The notes: generated by a model not told the origin, from the sequence alone. DNA of 64,000 nt from CAZHYV01 sp964537055 (GCA_964537055.1 CAZHYV010000007.1:124001-188000), one strand, 5' to 3'; numbered from the stretch's first letter, positions 25,313 through 33,965 are shown. Numbers and translations are program-made.

Positions 25313-26590
25313 TCAGGCAGATTTTGGAGAAGGCCCAGGGTTTATCCCATCTTCATGGTAACCCGTACTTTCATAAAGCCCTTGAAGACGTCTACGTCGT
25401 ATAGGTGCAATCAAAAGATGGAGAGTCCCAGCACCAAGCCCCAGAAAAATACACCCACCCCAGAGCACAACCGATCCAAGACGATGTAACACGACCGTTC
25501 CAAGCAGAGGGGCAAGGAATGCCGAAGTAGCTACCGTAAGTTGGTACCCGCCTTGGTAAGCGCCACGCAGATTAACAGGCGCTAAATCAGAAATAATGGG
25601 CGGAACCATACAAAACATAAGAATTTCTCCCACGGTCCAGATAACCACCGAGACTGCAACCAACGGGATGCGGGTCGGAAGAAGATTCATACCGAACCCA
25701 ATCCCCATCAGAACGGCACCCATACAAAGCACATGGGCACGTTTCATCGATTGAGTTTTTTCTCGGAGCCAAGGTTGCAAAATAACAATCAGTGCCCCAT
25801 TAATTCCCATCAAAAGCCCAAAGGAGCGCGCAGAGATTCCACGTTCTTTCATATGGAGGGGAAGTGACGCATTTCCCTGGTATAAGATAAACTCTAAAAG
25901 AAGCTGTGTGAGCAAAAATGAAATAAATACCTTGTCCCAGTAGGGAAAAAATTCCTTCAATCTTTTTGTAATTGAAAATCTTTTTTGAGGGACTTCTACC
26001 GTAGCGACTGGAGTGTTAGGGTAAATTTCAGGAATAAAAATAAGAATCAGCAGACCGAAAACAATCGTTGTTGCAGCATCTACGACAAATAACCAAGTAA
26101 ACCCTACTCCCGTTAGCAAACCCCCTAACACGGACGCCCCTGAAAATCCTAAATTGGCAGCCCAGTAGTTCCACCCATAGGCGCGTGAGCGCTCTAAAGG
26201 TGGCACCAAATCGGCAATGGCCGCATTGACTGCTGGCCGATAAAGATCACCTAGGACCCCAAGCAAGAATGCTGAGAGCATAATGTGCCATTTTAAACTG
26301 GCAAACCCTAGCTGCAGCATCGCGCTTGCCCCTACCACAGTGGCAAAAAGCATGCTTTTCCGGCGGCCCAAGCGGTCAGCAAGAAAGCCGCCAAGAGGCC
26401 CTGCAAAAAGAGCCCCCGCCCCATAAAGTGCAACCACGATGCCTGCCTGCTCTTTTGAAAATCCTCGTCTTTCTGTGAGATAATAAACGAGAAACAGGTG
26501 CAAAAAGCTTCCCAACCGGTTGATAAAAGTCCCCACAACCAAAAACCAAAAAATAGGAGATAACCGGCTGGCTGTAGGGGAGCTGCTCAT
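25313..26590 (-). CDS. Major facilitator superfamily transporter
   Basis: A 425-residue protein with twelve predicted helices. The loop between helices 2 and 3 has the MFS motif GGFLADRLGRRKSM, which places it firmly in the superfamily. A charged central loop (about residues 195-225, TPVATVEVPQKRFSITKRLK) divides the two six-helix halves. The substrate cannot be told from sequence; drug or metabolite efflux is most common in this type. It lies between ffh and ftsY but on the strand of ftsY. Confidence 0.8.
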   Translation of the reverse strand: MSSSPTASRLSPIFWFLVVGTFINRLGSFLHLFLVYYLTERRGFSKEQAGIVVALYGAGALFAGPLGGFLADRLGRRKSMLFATVVGASAMLQLGFASLKWHIMLSAFLLGVLGDLYRPAVNAAIADLVPPLERSRAYGWNYWAANLGFSGASVLGGLLTGVGFTWLFVVDAATTIVFGLLILIFIPEIYPNTPVATVEVPQKRFSITKRLKEFFPYWDKVFISFLLTQLLLEFILYQGNASLPLHMKERGISARSFGLLMGINGALIVILQPWLREKTQSMKRAHVLCMGAVLMGIGFGMNLLPTRIPLVAVSVVIWTVGEILMFCMVPPIISDLAPVNLRGAYQGGYQLTVATSAFLAPLLGTVVLHRLGSVVLWGGCIFLGLGAGTLHLLIAPIRRRRLQGLYESTGYHEDGINPGPSPKSA

Positions 26591-26657
26591 AAATGACCTA
26601 TATACGAATCAGATGTTCAGTGTCAAGTTTGTTTTGTGCTTATTTGATGCTTCTCTT

Positions 26658-27860
26658 TTAAGCTGAAGATGAGGCCGATGGTTCTATTAATTCATACGAG
26701 CCATACAGCGCCTCAATAAAAGCTTCTGCATCAAAGGCTCGTAGATCCTCTACTCGTTCCCCCATACCTATAAATCGAACTGGGATCTGGAGCTCATGCG
26801 AAATTCCTAAAATGACTCCTCCTTTCGCAGTTCCATCAAGTTTGGTAAGTACAATCCCCGTAATATTCATAATTTCTTTAAAAGTTGCTGCCTGAGCAAT
26901 TGCGTTTTGTCCCGTCGTTGCATCTAGTACCAGCCATGTCTCATGAGGTGCCGAAGGATCCGCCTTTTGAATGACACGACGAACCTTACGCAACTCTTCC
27001 ATAAGCTCGGATTTCACATGAAGACGACCTGCAGTATCTGCAATCAGCACGTCTGCGTGTGCTATCTGAGCCTGCTTGATCGCTTCAAAAATGACCGAAG
27101 AGGGATCCGCTCCTTCTTTTCCTCGAACCACTTTGATTCCGACACGTTCACCCCACACAGAAAGCTGTTCTACGGCTGCAGCCCGGAACGTATCGCCTGC
27201 TGCCAGCATGACTGTTTTGCCCTGCTCTTTTAGCAGAGCGGACAACTTACCAATGGTTGTCGTCTTTCCAGCTCCATTGACCCCAATCACAAGAAGGACA
27301 AAAGGTTTATGGGATGAAAAATCCAAGGGCTTTGCCTCTACCTCAAGCAGCTTCCTAGATTCTTCTTTCAGTGCTTCAAACATGGTGGCCCCTTGATTTA
27401 AATCGGATTGAGACAACCTATTCTTGATACGCTCAAACAAAAGTTGTGCTGTTTTTGTACCAACGTCGGCAGTGAATAAAGTTTCTTCCATTTGCTCAAG
27501 CAGATGGGCATCCACCTGCTTTTTTCCAAATAAGGTTGCGAGGCGAGCAACAAATCCCCCTCGCGTTTTTGACAAACCAGCGGTTAATACCAAATCTGCC
27601 TTAGCAAGAGGCCCTTTCGATGGAGGAGCTTTTGGTAAAGCTCTTTGAATTTCAGTTGGAACGGGAGGAGCTTCTGCAGACGAGGGCAAAGGACGAGCAC
27701 TCGACCTCCTTGCCAATCGGATCACCCCCCAAAGAGACAGAGAAAAAAGGACCAGTACCAGCCCCATGAGGGAGAACCAGGCGGTTTTTTGCCAGGGTGC
27801 AGGGATCCAAGGAAGCAGAGGCAACACCAACCGATCAAAGAAAACAACATGTTCACTCAT
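26658..27860 (-). CDS. ftsY: Signal recognition particle receptor FtsY
   Basis: The membrane-bound GTPase that docks Ffh-ribosome complexes. The 400-residue protein begins with a clear membrane helix (about residues 22-46) followed by RLARR, so it is anchored directly, unlike E. coli FtsY with its long acidic domain. After a Pro/Ala linker come the N domain and G domain with GVNGAGKTTTIGKL near 200, ADTAGRLHVKSELMEEL near 283 and TKLDGTAKGG near 345. FtsY, Ffh and SecDF-YajC are all within 11 kb, though not in one operon. Confidence 0.95.
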   Translation of the reverse strand: MSEHVVFFDRLVLPLLPWIPAPWQKTAWFSLMGLVLVLFSLSLWGVIRLARRSSARPLPSSAEAPPVPTEIQRALPKAPPSKGPLAKADLVLTAGLSKTRGGFVARLATLFGKKQVDAHLLEQMEETLFTADVGTKTAQLLFERIKNRLSQSDLNQGATMFEALKEESRKLLEVEAKPLDFSSHKPFVLLVIGVNGAGKTTTIGKLSALLKEQGKTVMLAAGDTFRAAAVEQLSVWGERVGIKVVRGKEGADPSSVIFEAIKQAQIAHADVLIADTAGRLHVKSELMEELRKVRRVIQKADPSAPHETWLVLDATTGQNAIAQAATFKEIMNITGIVLTKLDGTAKGGVILGISHELQIPVRFIGMGERVEDLRAFDAEAFIEALYGSYELIEPSASSSA

Positions 27861-27925
27861 AACAAAAAGAGAGTAAAAGATAGCAAGACTTGGGTCAAGG
27901 CGTCATTCTCTGCTATGTTATTTTT

Positions 27926-28522
27926 ATGGATCGTCCTCAAAGTGAACTAGGAAGCTTTTCAAAAGAGCTCCTCACCGATTTAGAGCGACTTCGCCCTGGC
28001 TGGCCGGTGGAAGCAACCAGAGAAGAAATGACTTCCCTCATACGGCATCGAATTCATACGAGGCTTAGAGAACTTTTTCGTGAACGTTATGGCAACATAA
28101 CTCCTGAGCTACAGGAACAACAGACTCTTTTTGCTCGCGAAATTGATCAAATCTTGGTTCCTCGATACGCTCTCTTAGCGGAACAGCAGAACCAACGAGA
28201 GCTTACCCCAAAACGCTTTCTTCGAGGGAGGGATCTTTCCAATCGTATCTTTTACACAGTGCTCTTCTTTTTGATCGGCCTTTTTTCGATTTGGGCACCT
28301 TTTATCCCGATCTGGGAGAAATGGTTTCCCTTCCTCCTCATGTTCGTCGCACCTTTGGTAAGTCCCTTCTTACCCGATGTGGCACAAAGGCTAGAAAATC
28401 GACGCTATCGATTTAGCCTTACCCTGCTAACTTACGATCTCGATCAAGCGGGGTTACGTCTTCCAGAAACACCTATTGACACCCTTCTTCTTGAGAGCAG
28501 AGACTCTAGACCAACATCTTAA
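27926..28522 (+). CDS. Unrecognised two-helix membrane protein
   Basis: About 198 residues. The N-terminal 110 residues are charged and helical (DRPQSELGSFSKELLTDLER, then long E/R/Q-rich helices), followed by two membrane helices (about 115-160) and a soluble C-terminal part. No family was recognised. ATG 27926 is the first start outside the region shared with the ftsY promoter; a longer in-frame start at 27890 is less likely. It ends in a shared TTAA with the convergent tsaB gene, the two TAA stops overlapping by two bases within that palindrome. Confidence 0.6.
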   Translation: MDRPQSELGSFSKELLTDLERLRPGWPVEATREEMTSLIRHRIHTRLRELFRERYGNITPELQEQQTLFAREIDQILVPRYALLAEQQNQRELTPKRFLRGRDLSNRIFYTVLFFLIGLFSIWAPFIPIWEKWFPFLLMFVAPLVSPFLPDVAQRLENRRYRFSLTLLTYDLDQAGLRLPETPIDTLLLESRDSRPTS

Positions 28523-29304
28523 GGACCGCTACTTTTTGGAACAAACTCAAAAGTATACATCGGTACGGCAGAGGCAACATCGTTCTGAATCAAGGCTTTA
28601 TCTTGCAAACCAGCCAAAATGCAAGAAACTCCTATCCGAGCTAGGCATAACGCTGAGGGTGCGGAGGCTTTGTGATGGATTCTGCCCTGTGCTAAGTTTG
28701 GATAATAGGTAGGACCATCTCCACAGACGGTGACTTCTCCATTGTACGAACGAAGTATTTGAAGTAATTCTCCAGGCTCCCAAATTTGCTCAGAGAACAG
28801 TCTTCTCTGGGACTCAATAAAGTCATCTACCCTATTCACAGAACCGTCTTGCTGAGAGCAGGCACCGTCAGATCCTTTTGGGGGAGCATGGCACCTAGAA
28901 GAATCACCCAAGTATCCTGAAGGAGTATCATAGAGCTTTGCATAGACTTTTCCCTGGTGAGCATTCATGCAAACCAGAAGGGGCCATTCCTGCTTCCATT
29001 CTTCGGCAAGTGCATCCAAGGAAGACACCATAACCAATGGAATCCCTAGGGCAAAGCATAGCCCTTTTGCCGTAGCGGCACCGATTCTTAACCCTGTGAA
29101 CGAACCTGGCCCTGCACCACACACAACCGCGTCCACTTCTTTTACAGTCCAGCCCTGTTTTTGAAGACAAGACTGAATTTGAAGAAGGAGCGTTTCAGAA
29201 TGAGCAGAAATTTCTTGGCATTCTCGTTCGCTCTGCCCGGTGGGGTAATGGTAGGTAGCAACTTCGGTAAGCCGGGTCGACGTATCGAACGCAAGAATGT
29301 TCAT
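28519..29304 (-). CDS. tsaB: tRNA threonylcarbamoyladenosine biosynthesis protein TsaB
   Basis: TsaB is the scaffold partner of TsaD in making the t6A modification at position 37 of tRNAs reading ANN codons. At 261 residues the protein starts with the ASKHA fold signature MNILAFDTSTRLTEVA, has HSETLLLQIQSCL near 40, and the strongly conserved GPGSFTGLRIG near 67. The C-terminal half carries an extra variable stretch around 140-170. It is followed downstream on the other strand by an unknown gene and preceded by infA eight bases upstream, so infA and tsaB are probably one transcription unit. Confidence 0.9.
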   Translation of the reverse strand: MNILAFDTSTRLTEVATYHYPTGQSERECQEISAHSETLLLQIQSCLQKQGWTVKEVDAVVCGAGPGSFTGLRIGAATAKGLCFALGIPLVMVSSLDALAEEWKQEWPLLVCMNAHQGKVYAKLYDTPSGYLGDSSRCHAPPKGSDGACSQQDGSVNRVDDFIESQRRLFSEQIWEPGELLQILRSYNGEVTVCGDGPTYYPNLAQGRIHHKASAPSALCLARIGVSCILAGLQDKALIQNDVASAVPMYTFEFVPKSSGP

Positions 29305-29312
29305 GCGCTGGC

Positions 29313-29528
29313 CTACGAGCGGCGCGTGATGAGCCCACGGTTTGGGTCATAGGGAGAAACCCCTACACTGACCTGGTCACCAAGCACCACACGGATTCTA
29401 AACCGTCTCATCCGGCCTGAAAGCCTGGCAAGAATTTTATGCCCATCTGGGGTGGTGACCTCAAAGTTTCCACCAACCATGACGTTGGTTACGGTACCCG
29501 ACATTTCAACTAGATCATCTCGACTCAA
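29313..29528 (-). CDS. infA: Translation initiation factor IF-1, TTG start
   Basis: IF-1 occupies the ribosomal A site during initiation. The chain shows the OB-fold pattern LVEMSGTVTNVMVGGNFEV, then a GHKILARLSGRMRRFRIRVV stretch and SPYDPNRGLITRR. The start is assigned to TTG at 29528, which has GGAG eight bases upstream and gives a protein of 71 residues, the normal IF-1 size. A longer form starting at GTG 29576 would add a basic 16-residue extension without family support. The following 29577-29817 gap towards atpE holds no gene. A TTG start would keep translation of this small factor modest. Confidence 0.88.
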   Translation of the reverse strand: MSRDDLVEMSGTVTNVMVGGNFEVTTPDGHKILARLSGRMRRFRIRVVLGDQVSVGVSPYDPNRGLITRRS

Positions 29529-29817
29529 ATGATTTTCTCCATCTTTACGTCTTCTGCATAATTGTTTTCGCTTCACGTGCTGCGGAAGAGTTCTTATATA
29601 ATCACGGCAAGCTCATAAGATGCAAGGTTTTCTCAAGCCTGCTCTCAATTTTCGGTTTAAAGCGTGTGCGAGCTTTTTATTCGCTCATCAAGGACGCCAC
29701 ACTTCTGTGGGTTCCTTCGAGAATTCTGCAAGAACCGTTGATAAGAAAAACTTGCAGCTAAAGCATGAACCGTTTTGACGACTGTCTGGAATGCACTAGC
29801 TGCGTCGCATCATCACA

Positions 29818-30159
29818 TTAGGTAGCAATCTTGGTGTACATCAAGAAGGAAAGGAGGAATGCGTAGATGACCAAGGATTCGATAAGAACCAAGGACAAGA
29901 GGAACATGGTAAACATTTTATCGGCTGCGCCAGGATTACGTCCAATCCCTTCTAAAGCAGAGCTTGCTGCTCGGGATTGTCCGATGGCACCACCAACGGC
30001 AGCGGATCCCAAGAGAAGGGCGATCCCGAAAACCAGGTACTTGTTCTCTTGAATTTTCAGCAGCTGAAGAGGCGCTGTAGCTTCTTGAGCAAAAGCAACC
30101 GTGCTTACAAGAAATGTGCTAAGCGCAGCAAAGATTGAGAGTAGATATTTCTTTTTCAT
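29818..30159 (-). CDS. atpE: ATP synthase Fo subunit c with N-terminal signal sequence
   Basis: The c subunit forms the rotating ring. The 113-residue precursor has an apparent cleavable signal (MKKK, hydrophobic core, VAFAQ; cleavage likely after residue 24), then two helices joined by the polar loop GIGRNPGAAD with the conserved R-N-P at 74-76. The ion-binding carboxylate is E94 in LVLIESLVIYAF. Q61 in the first helix, S95 and Y99 match several residues that make up sodium sites in c rings, but the threonine that normally follows the serine is leucine, so coupling ion is undecided. AAAGGAG precedes the ATG. The gene follows atpB by 12 bases. Confidence 0.92.
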   Translation of the reverse strand: MKKKYLLSIFAALSTFLVSTVAFAQEATAPLQLLKIQENKYLVFGIALLLGSAAVGGAIGQSRAASSALEGIGRNPGAADKMFTMFLLSLVLIESLVIYAFLLSFLMYTKIAT

Positions 30160-30171
30160 CGTAGGACTCCT

Positions 30172-31017
30172 TTAAGGGTGTTTTTCATTATGGTGATGGT
30201 TTTGCCCTGCATGATCTTCGTCGCCATGCCCTTCATGCGAGATAGCGAGTTGAATATATACAGTAGCGAGTAAACAGAAAACAAAGGTTTGCACAATGGC
30301 GACAATTAAGCCGAGTACTAAAAACGGAACAGGGATCAAAAGAGGGACCAATCCAAAAAAGACAGCCCCGATTTTATGATCGGAGAACATGTTCCCCATA
30401 AGACGAATCGATAACGAAACAGGTCTGGCCAGATGACCGATAATTTCAATAACAATAAAGAGTGGAGCCAAATACACAATCGGACCCGTGAAATGTTTTA
30501 AGTAATTTTTGGCACCTTGTGCTTTCACGCCCTCATAATGAGTGAGAATAAAAACAGAGAGAGCCAATGCCAGATTGGTTTTCAAAGCAGCCGTCGGTGG
30601 ATCCATCCCTGGAACCAGCGCCATAAGATTGCTAAGTAGAATGAAGAAAGCCAGGGTACCAATAATGGGGAGATACTTCTTCGCATTCTTCTCCCCCATA
30701 ATGTTGGTCATAAACCCTAAAATGCCCTCGGAAATGAGCTCGAACAGATTTCCAATGGATACAGAAGGCGAAGGAACGATCGCATCTGTAGATTTTTTCG
30801 AAAGGCCTATTCGGAATCGGATGGCTGCTAATGTTAATAACACCAAAATCAGTACGACGGACAATACATGAATTAATGTAAAATGTGTGTCGGTGAAGGG
30901 AGGGACTGTCAAAAATTCAAGCTTGTCTCCCTTCTCACGTCCTAGATAATGTTTTGCCCATTCTGTAAGTCGGTGGAGCCCAGGTAGTAAATGAAACCAC
31001 GTAACTTCTTTGCCCAT
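30172..31017 (-). CDS. atpB: ATP synthase Fo subunit a
   Basis: The stator subunit with the ion half-channels. The 281-residue protein has about six membrane helices. The essential arginine is R205 in ARPVSLSIRLMGNM. The C-terminal 25 residues form an unusual soluble tail rich in histidine and acidic residues (EGHGDEDHAGQNHHHNEKH), which could bind metal or simply be variable. The operon atpZ-atpI-atpB-atpE continues without atpF or F1 genes, so the rest of the synthase must be encoded elsewhere, a split known in several deltaproteobacterial lineages. Confidence 0.93.
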   Translation of the reverse strand: MGKEVTWFHLLPGLHRLTEWAKHYLGREKGDKLEFLTVPPFTDTHFTLIHVLSVVLILVLLTLAAIRFRIGLSKKSTDAIVPSPSVSIGNLFELISEGILGFMTNIMGEKNAKKYLPIIGTLAFFILLSNLMALVPGMDPPTAALKTNLALALSVFILTHYEGVKAQGAKNYLKHFTGPIVYLAPLFIVIEIIGHLARPVSLSIRLMGNMFSDHKIGAVFFGLVPLLIPVPFLVLGLIVAIVQTFVFCLLATVYIQLAISHEGHGDEDHAGQNHHHNEKHP

Positions 31018-31479
31018 CTATTGCCGTTCTCCTTCCTTAGAAGCGGCCGCAAACCGGTCCTGCCCTGTAAGAGTTTTCATAGTACGGAATACAACCCAAC
31101 CGAATGCCGCCATGGGAAGGACCAAGAGTCCGATGAGTAAAAAAAGTGGGTTTACAGGTAAAAATCGCACCATACAGTAAAGGGATCCAACCAGCAGAAT
31201 CAGCTTTGCATGTCCCAGCAAGATCAGCTTATAGACGGCCGGTTGGGACTCTCCATTACCAAAAAAACTTTGCTTTTGCAAGAAACGACTGATCAATCTA
31301 CGCCAAAATGCGAAATTTCCTACCATGAGGCAGGTTCCTAAAACCATTCCCAAGCGTTCCTTAGGACCTCCTAAAATCGCAGCGCCGATACACAAAAACG
31401 CAGAGAAGATCCAAAGAAGGCGCTCTATTCCTTGTAAAGATTGAATGGAAGACAAAGACTTTGGTGATTCTGAACTCAT
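31018..31479 (-). CDS. atpI: AtpI-like ATP synthase assembly protein
   Basis: A 153-residue protein with four hydrophobic segments (about 20-40, 43-62, 82-105 and 110-130). AtpI assists assembly of the c ring and magnesium handling near the synthase. The sequence resembles the ATP synthase subunit I family in size, topology and position before atpB; its stop codon is directly adjacent to the atpB start. Its start overlaps the atpZ stop as ATGA. The call depends partly on gene order. Confidence 0.7.
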   Translation of the reverse strand: MSSESPKSLSSIQSLQGIERLLWIFSAFLCIGAAILGGPKERLGMVLGTCLMVGNFAFWRRLISRFLQKQSFFGNGESQPAVYKLILLGHAKLILLVGSLYCMVRFLPVNPLFLLIGLLVLPMAAFGWVVFRTMKTLTGQDRFAAASKEGERQ

Positions 31480-31793
31480 GACCCTTTACTTTCTGTACTT
31501 TCTTTTGTAGAAAGCACCTCACCTTTTAATTCTGAACCTTTTGGTTCTGAGAGAGACGCTGATTCTTTTTGGTATTCTTTTGCTACCTTAAACAATTCTT
31601 TTACCCAGGCTCCTACTCCCAACAAAAATCCCAATAGGGACAACCAGGGAAATGTATGAAATATCCGATCAGCCCAGGCACCAGCTCCGTAACCAAGCAG
31701 GCTTGCAACGATCAGAAAGATTCCGATGTAGCTAAATTTGCTCCCTCTCAGCCAATTTTGAGTTACATTTTTTCCAAGCGATGCAAGCGAAAT
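31476..31793 (-). CDS. AtpZ-like small membrane protein with ATT start
   Basis: Translating the minus strand upstream of atpI gives an open frame of about 105 residues. It has the AtpZ/AtpQ pattern: a helix SYIGIFLIVASLLGYGAGAW, then ADRIFHTFPWLSLLGFLL and a second helix ending in VGAWVKELFKVAKEYQ, then a charged K/E/S tail. It ends with a TGA that overlaps the atpI ATG. No ATG, GTG or TTG exists in frame before the first helix; an in-frame TGA lies at 31818-31820. The likely start is ATT at 31793, with GGAGGG six bases upstream, as in the known rare ATT starts of infC. AtpZ works with AtpI on c-ring assembly and ion transport. A sequencing error or frameshift is the alternative. Confidence 0.65.
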   Translation of the reverse strand: MSLASLGKNVTQNWLRGSKFSYIGIFLIVASLLGYGAGAWADRIFHTFPWLSLLGFLLGVGAWVKELFKVAKEYQKESASLSEPKGSELKGEVLSTKESTESKGS

Positions 31794-32035
31794 TGGAATC
31801 CCTCCCCTCTTAAGGTGTCATGTTCATCCCCGATGCTCTAGCGATCGTAGATTCTACTAAGTCACAGCTACCATACAGGCCGTATAAAAGCAATCTTCAT
31901 TCGTCAGTCATTCATCAATCTAATTCACACGCTTCAAAATTAACGTAGTTTTAGGTCCTTTAGCTTGAGTAAAGCGTTAAAATGTATGAAGGATGTCCTA
32001 GCTCCCTTTAGAAATCTCTTTAATTTGTAGAAGTC

Positions 32036-32064
32036 TTGCATCGCCCATAAAAAAGGGCTATGCT
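32036..32064 (+). promoter_or_regulatory. Candidate promoter of the lipoprotein gene
   Basis: TTGCAT at 32036-32041 and TATGCT at 32059-32064 are separated by exactly 17 bases. The spacer itself contains a GCCC / GGGC inverted repeat around an A-rich centre, which could serve as an operator. The start codon lies 25 bases downstream. The rest of 31794-32076 also should contain the atp promoter on the minus strand, which I could not place. Confidence 0.4.
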
Positions 32065-32088
32065 CTGTACGCTTACATGGAGGTATGC

Positions 32089-32547
32089 ATGAAGAAAAAA
32101 TCATTGATTCTCATCTCAGGACTCTTAGGGCTTACACTCTCTTGCAGCGATTCCGCACTTTTTGGATATAATAAGGTCCCAACGCCTACAAGCAAGCTAT
32201 GTGAAAGCAATCCCTCGATTTCTTGCAATCCTATGAAGATGGAAAGAACTGGGTTTTCTCAAGTGATTGCTTTTCCTGAAGACTCATTTGGAGGGAATTC
32301 CTCCCTGGGCATCTCTCTTATAGGGAAAGATATTTCCACAGGGGAACGTTTAGACATCCCTGTATCCTACGAAATTCTTGATCCGCGAACGATTTCTATC
32401 TCGATTCCTCAACAAGATCTAAATCTTTTTAGCAATGGGAGCGCGCTGATTAAAATGATTCTGCGTGATCTTAATGAAAATCGACCTATCTGGGGGCGAA
32501 CAATTGATGTAGAAATCATGGACGTTCAACCTTCTCCATCTCTCTAA
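32089..32547 (+). CDS. Small putative lipoprotein
   Basis: A 152-residue protein starting MKKKSLILISGLLGLTLSCSD: a basic n-region, hydrophobic core and a cysteine at residue 19 in a near-lipobox (LTLSC). ATG 32089 is chosen over 32077 because GGAGG stands five bases before it and the signal begins there. The mature part contains two cysteines near the N-terminus (KLCESNPSISCNP) and then beta-rich sequence (SLGISLIGKDISTGERLDIP). No family was recognised. It is alone on its strand between the atp operon and the helicase gene. Confidence 0.6.
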   Translation: MKKKSLILISGLLGLTLSCSDSALFGYNKVPTPTSKLCESNPSISCNPMKMERTGFSQVIAFPEDSFGGNSSLGISLIGKDISTGERLDIPVSYEILDPRTISISIPQQDLNLFSNGSALIKMILRDLNENRPIWGRTIDVEIMDVQPSPSL

Positions 32548-32600
32548 ATTCGTCTAAGTCCTTCTTCCTTTGTTTCCTTAGATCCTAAGACCCTCTCACT

Positions 32601-33965
32601 CTACTGGTAAGCGCTGTGCTCTCTTCTCCGCTGGCTTGTGAATCCCTCACTTGTGTTTTCGCTGATTAATTCGTACAGAATGGCACGCTTCCCATTTCTT
32701 TTCCGAAGGATCCGGCCGAGGCGCTGGACATGCTCGCGGACAGAGCCGCTTCCAGAGACTACAATGGCCACATTCGCATCGGGAACATCCACTCCTTCGT
32801 TTAAGACCTTCGACGTGGCTATGGCTCCATAGGTCCCCTCACGAAAGGCAGCAAGAATCGCGCTTCGTTCCTTCAGTTTGGTTTGATGAGTAATCACAGG
32901 AATAAGAAATTGCCTAGATAACTCATAGACCGTCGCATTGTCCTGCGTAAACAGGATCACCTGGTCCTGAGCGTGCTTTTGTAAAAGTTTTGCCACCTGA
33001 TCAAACTTCAAGGGAGATGTGAGAGCAAGCTCTCTCTGCTTCCGATAGGCAGCCATCGCTCGTTGTCCCTCCTGACTGCGGGAGGCGAGCATGATAAACC
33101 TCGACCAACCGTTTGGTTCTGACATACGAATTCCTTGGCGAAGGAGAAAATTTCGATAGATCGCCCGAGCCTCTTCGTACTGTTCCCGCTCCTTAGGCCC
33201 CAGAGGAATAATCATTCGTGTAGTATCGTACTCAGATAAATAATCCCCCGATAGTTCGTGAATGTCTTTCCGAAAGACGAGGGGGCCTACCAAATCGTAA
33301 AGTCGTTGCTCTTGGCCGTCCATTCTCTCCGGGGTTGCAGTCAGCCCAAGCCGGTATGGAGCCAAACAAAACTGGGCAGCAAGCGCGTAGGATTCACTTG
33401 GCAGATGATGACATTCATCAAACACGATAAAGCCAAACCGGTTTCCAAGATGCTCCATATGTAAGTATGCAGAATCATACGTAATCACTGTCAGGGGTTT
33501 TACATCGTACTCGCCTCCCCCGATGACTCCCACATCAGTCGAGAATGTGTTCCGGAATAAATCGTACCATTGCCTCACAAGCTCAAGCGTAGGAGCAACC
33601 ACCAATGTACTCCTCTGCACCTTAAGCATGGCCATCACAGCCACGTGCGTTTTTCCTGCTCCCGTAGGCAGGACAACAACCCCATTCCCAACCTGCCTCA
33701 TCCAGGCAGCCAGTGCTTCTTTTTGGTAAGGGTGAGGAGTCCGTTCGATAGAAGAACGAAGCTGTAATCGTTCGTAGGACTTTGCTTGGTCAGCGTAATC
33801 GATATTTCTTTCTCTCAGGGCCAATACGACCTTTGCATACTCTTTGGCCGGTACTCGAAAGCATGCAGTTCTGGCATCCCACATACAAGTTTTGGGGAGG
33901 CCCTCTTGATAAGGAGGCAATCCATGAATCTCTAAAGTTCCTGATCGAAAGTACAAAGAAATCAC
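32601..33965 (-). CDS. XPB-type superfamily 2 DNA helicase
   Basis: A 454-residue helicase resembling bacterial and archaeal XPB. A short N-terminal domain (residues 1-70, GTLEIHGLPP and MWDARTACFRVPA) looks like the XPB damage-recognition domain. The helicase core has Walker A PTGAGKT at 100-106, DECHH at 183-187, LTATPER near 211 and the arginine-finger motif QRLGRILRK near 415. In many genomes XPB is paired with the Bax1 nuclease; neither neighbour here resembles it. The product probably acts in DNA repair or recombination. Monocistronic. Confidence 0.82.
   Translation of the reverse strand: MISLYFRSGTLEIHGLPPYQEGLPKTCMWDARTACFRVPAKEYAKVVLALRERNIDYADQAKSYERLQLRSSIERTPHPYQKEALAAWMRQVGNGVVVLPTGAGKTHVAVMAMLKVQRSTLVVAPTLELVRQWYDLFRNTFSTDVGVIGGGEYDVKPLTVITYDSAYLHMEHLGNRFGFIVFDECHHLPSESYALAAQFCLAPYRLGLTATPERMDGQEQRLYDLVGPLVFRKDIHELSGDYLSEYDTTRMIIPLGPKEREQYEEARAIYRNFLLRQGIRMSEPNGWSRFIMLASRSQEGQRAMAAYRKQRELALTSPLKFDQVAKLLQKHAQDQVILFTQDNATVYELSRQFLIPVITHQTKLKERSAILAAFREGTYGAIATSKVLNEGVDVPDANVAIVVSGSGSVREHVQRLGRILRKRNGKRAILYELISENTSEGFTSQRRREHSAYQ

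Noticed and set aside
29726..29757. CTGCAAG / CTTGCAG inverted repeat between infA and atpE
   Set aside because: The 18-base loop and lack of a T-run give no clear function.
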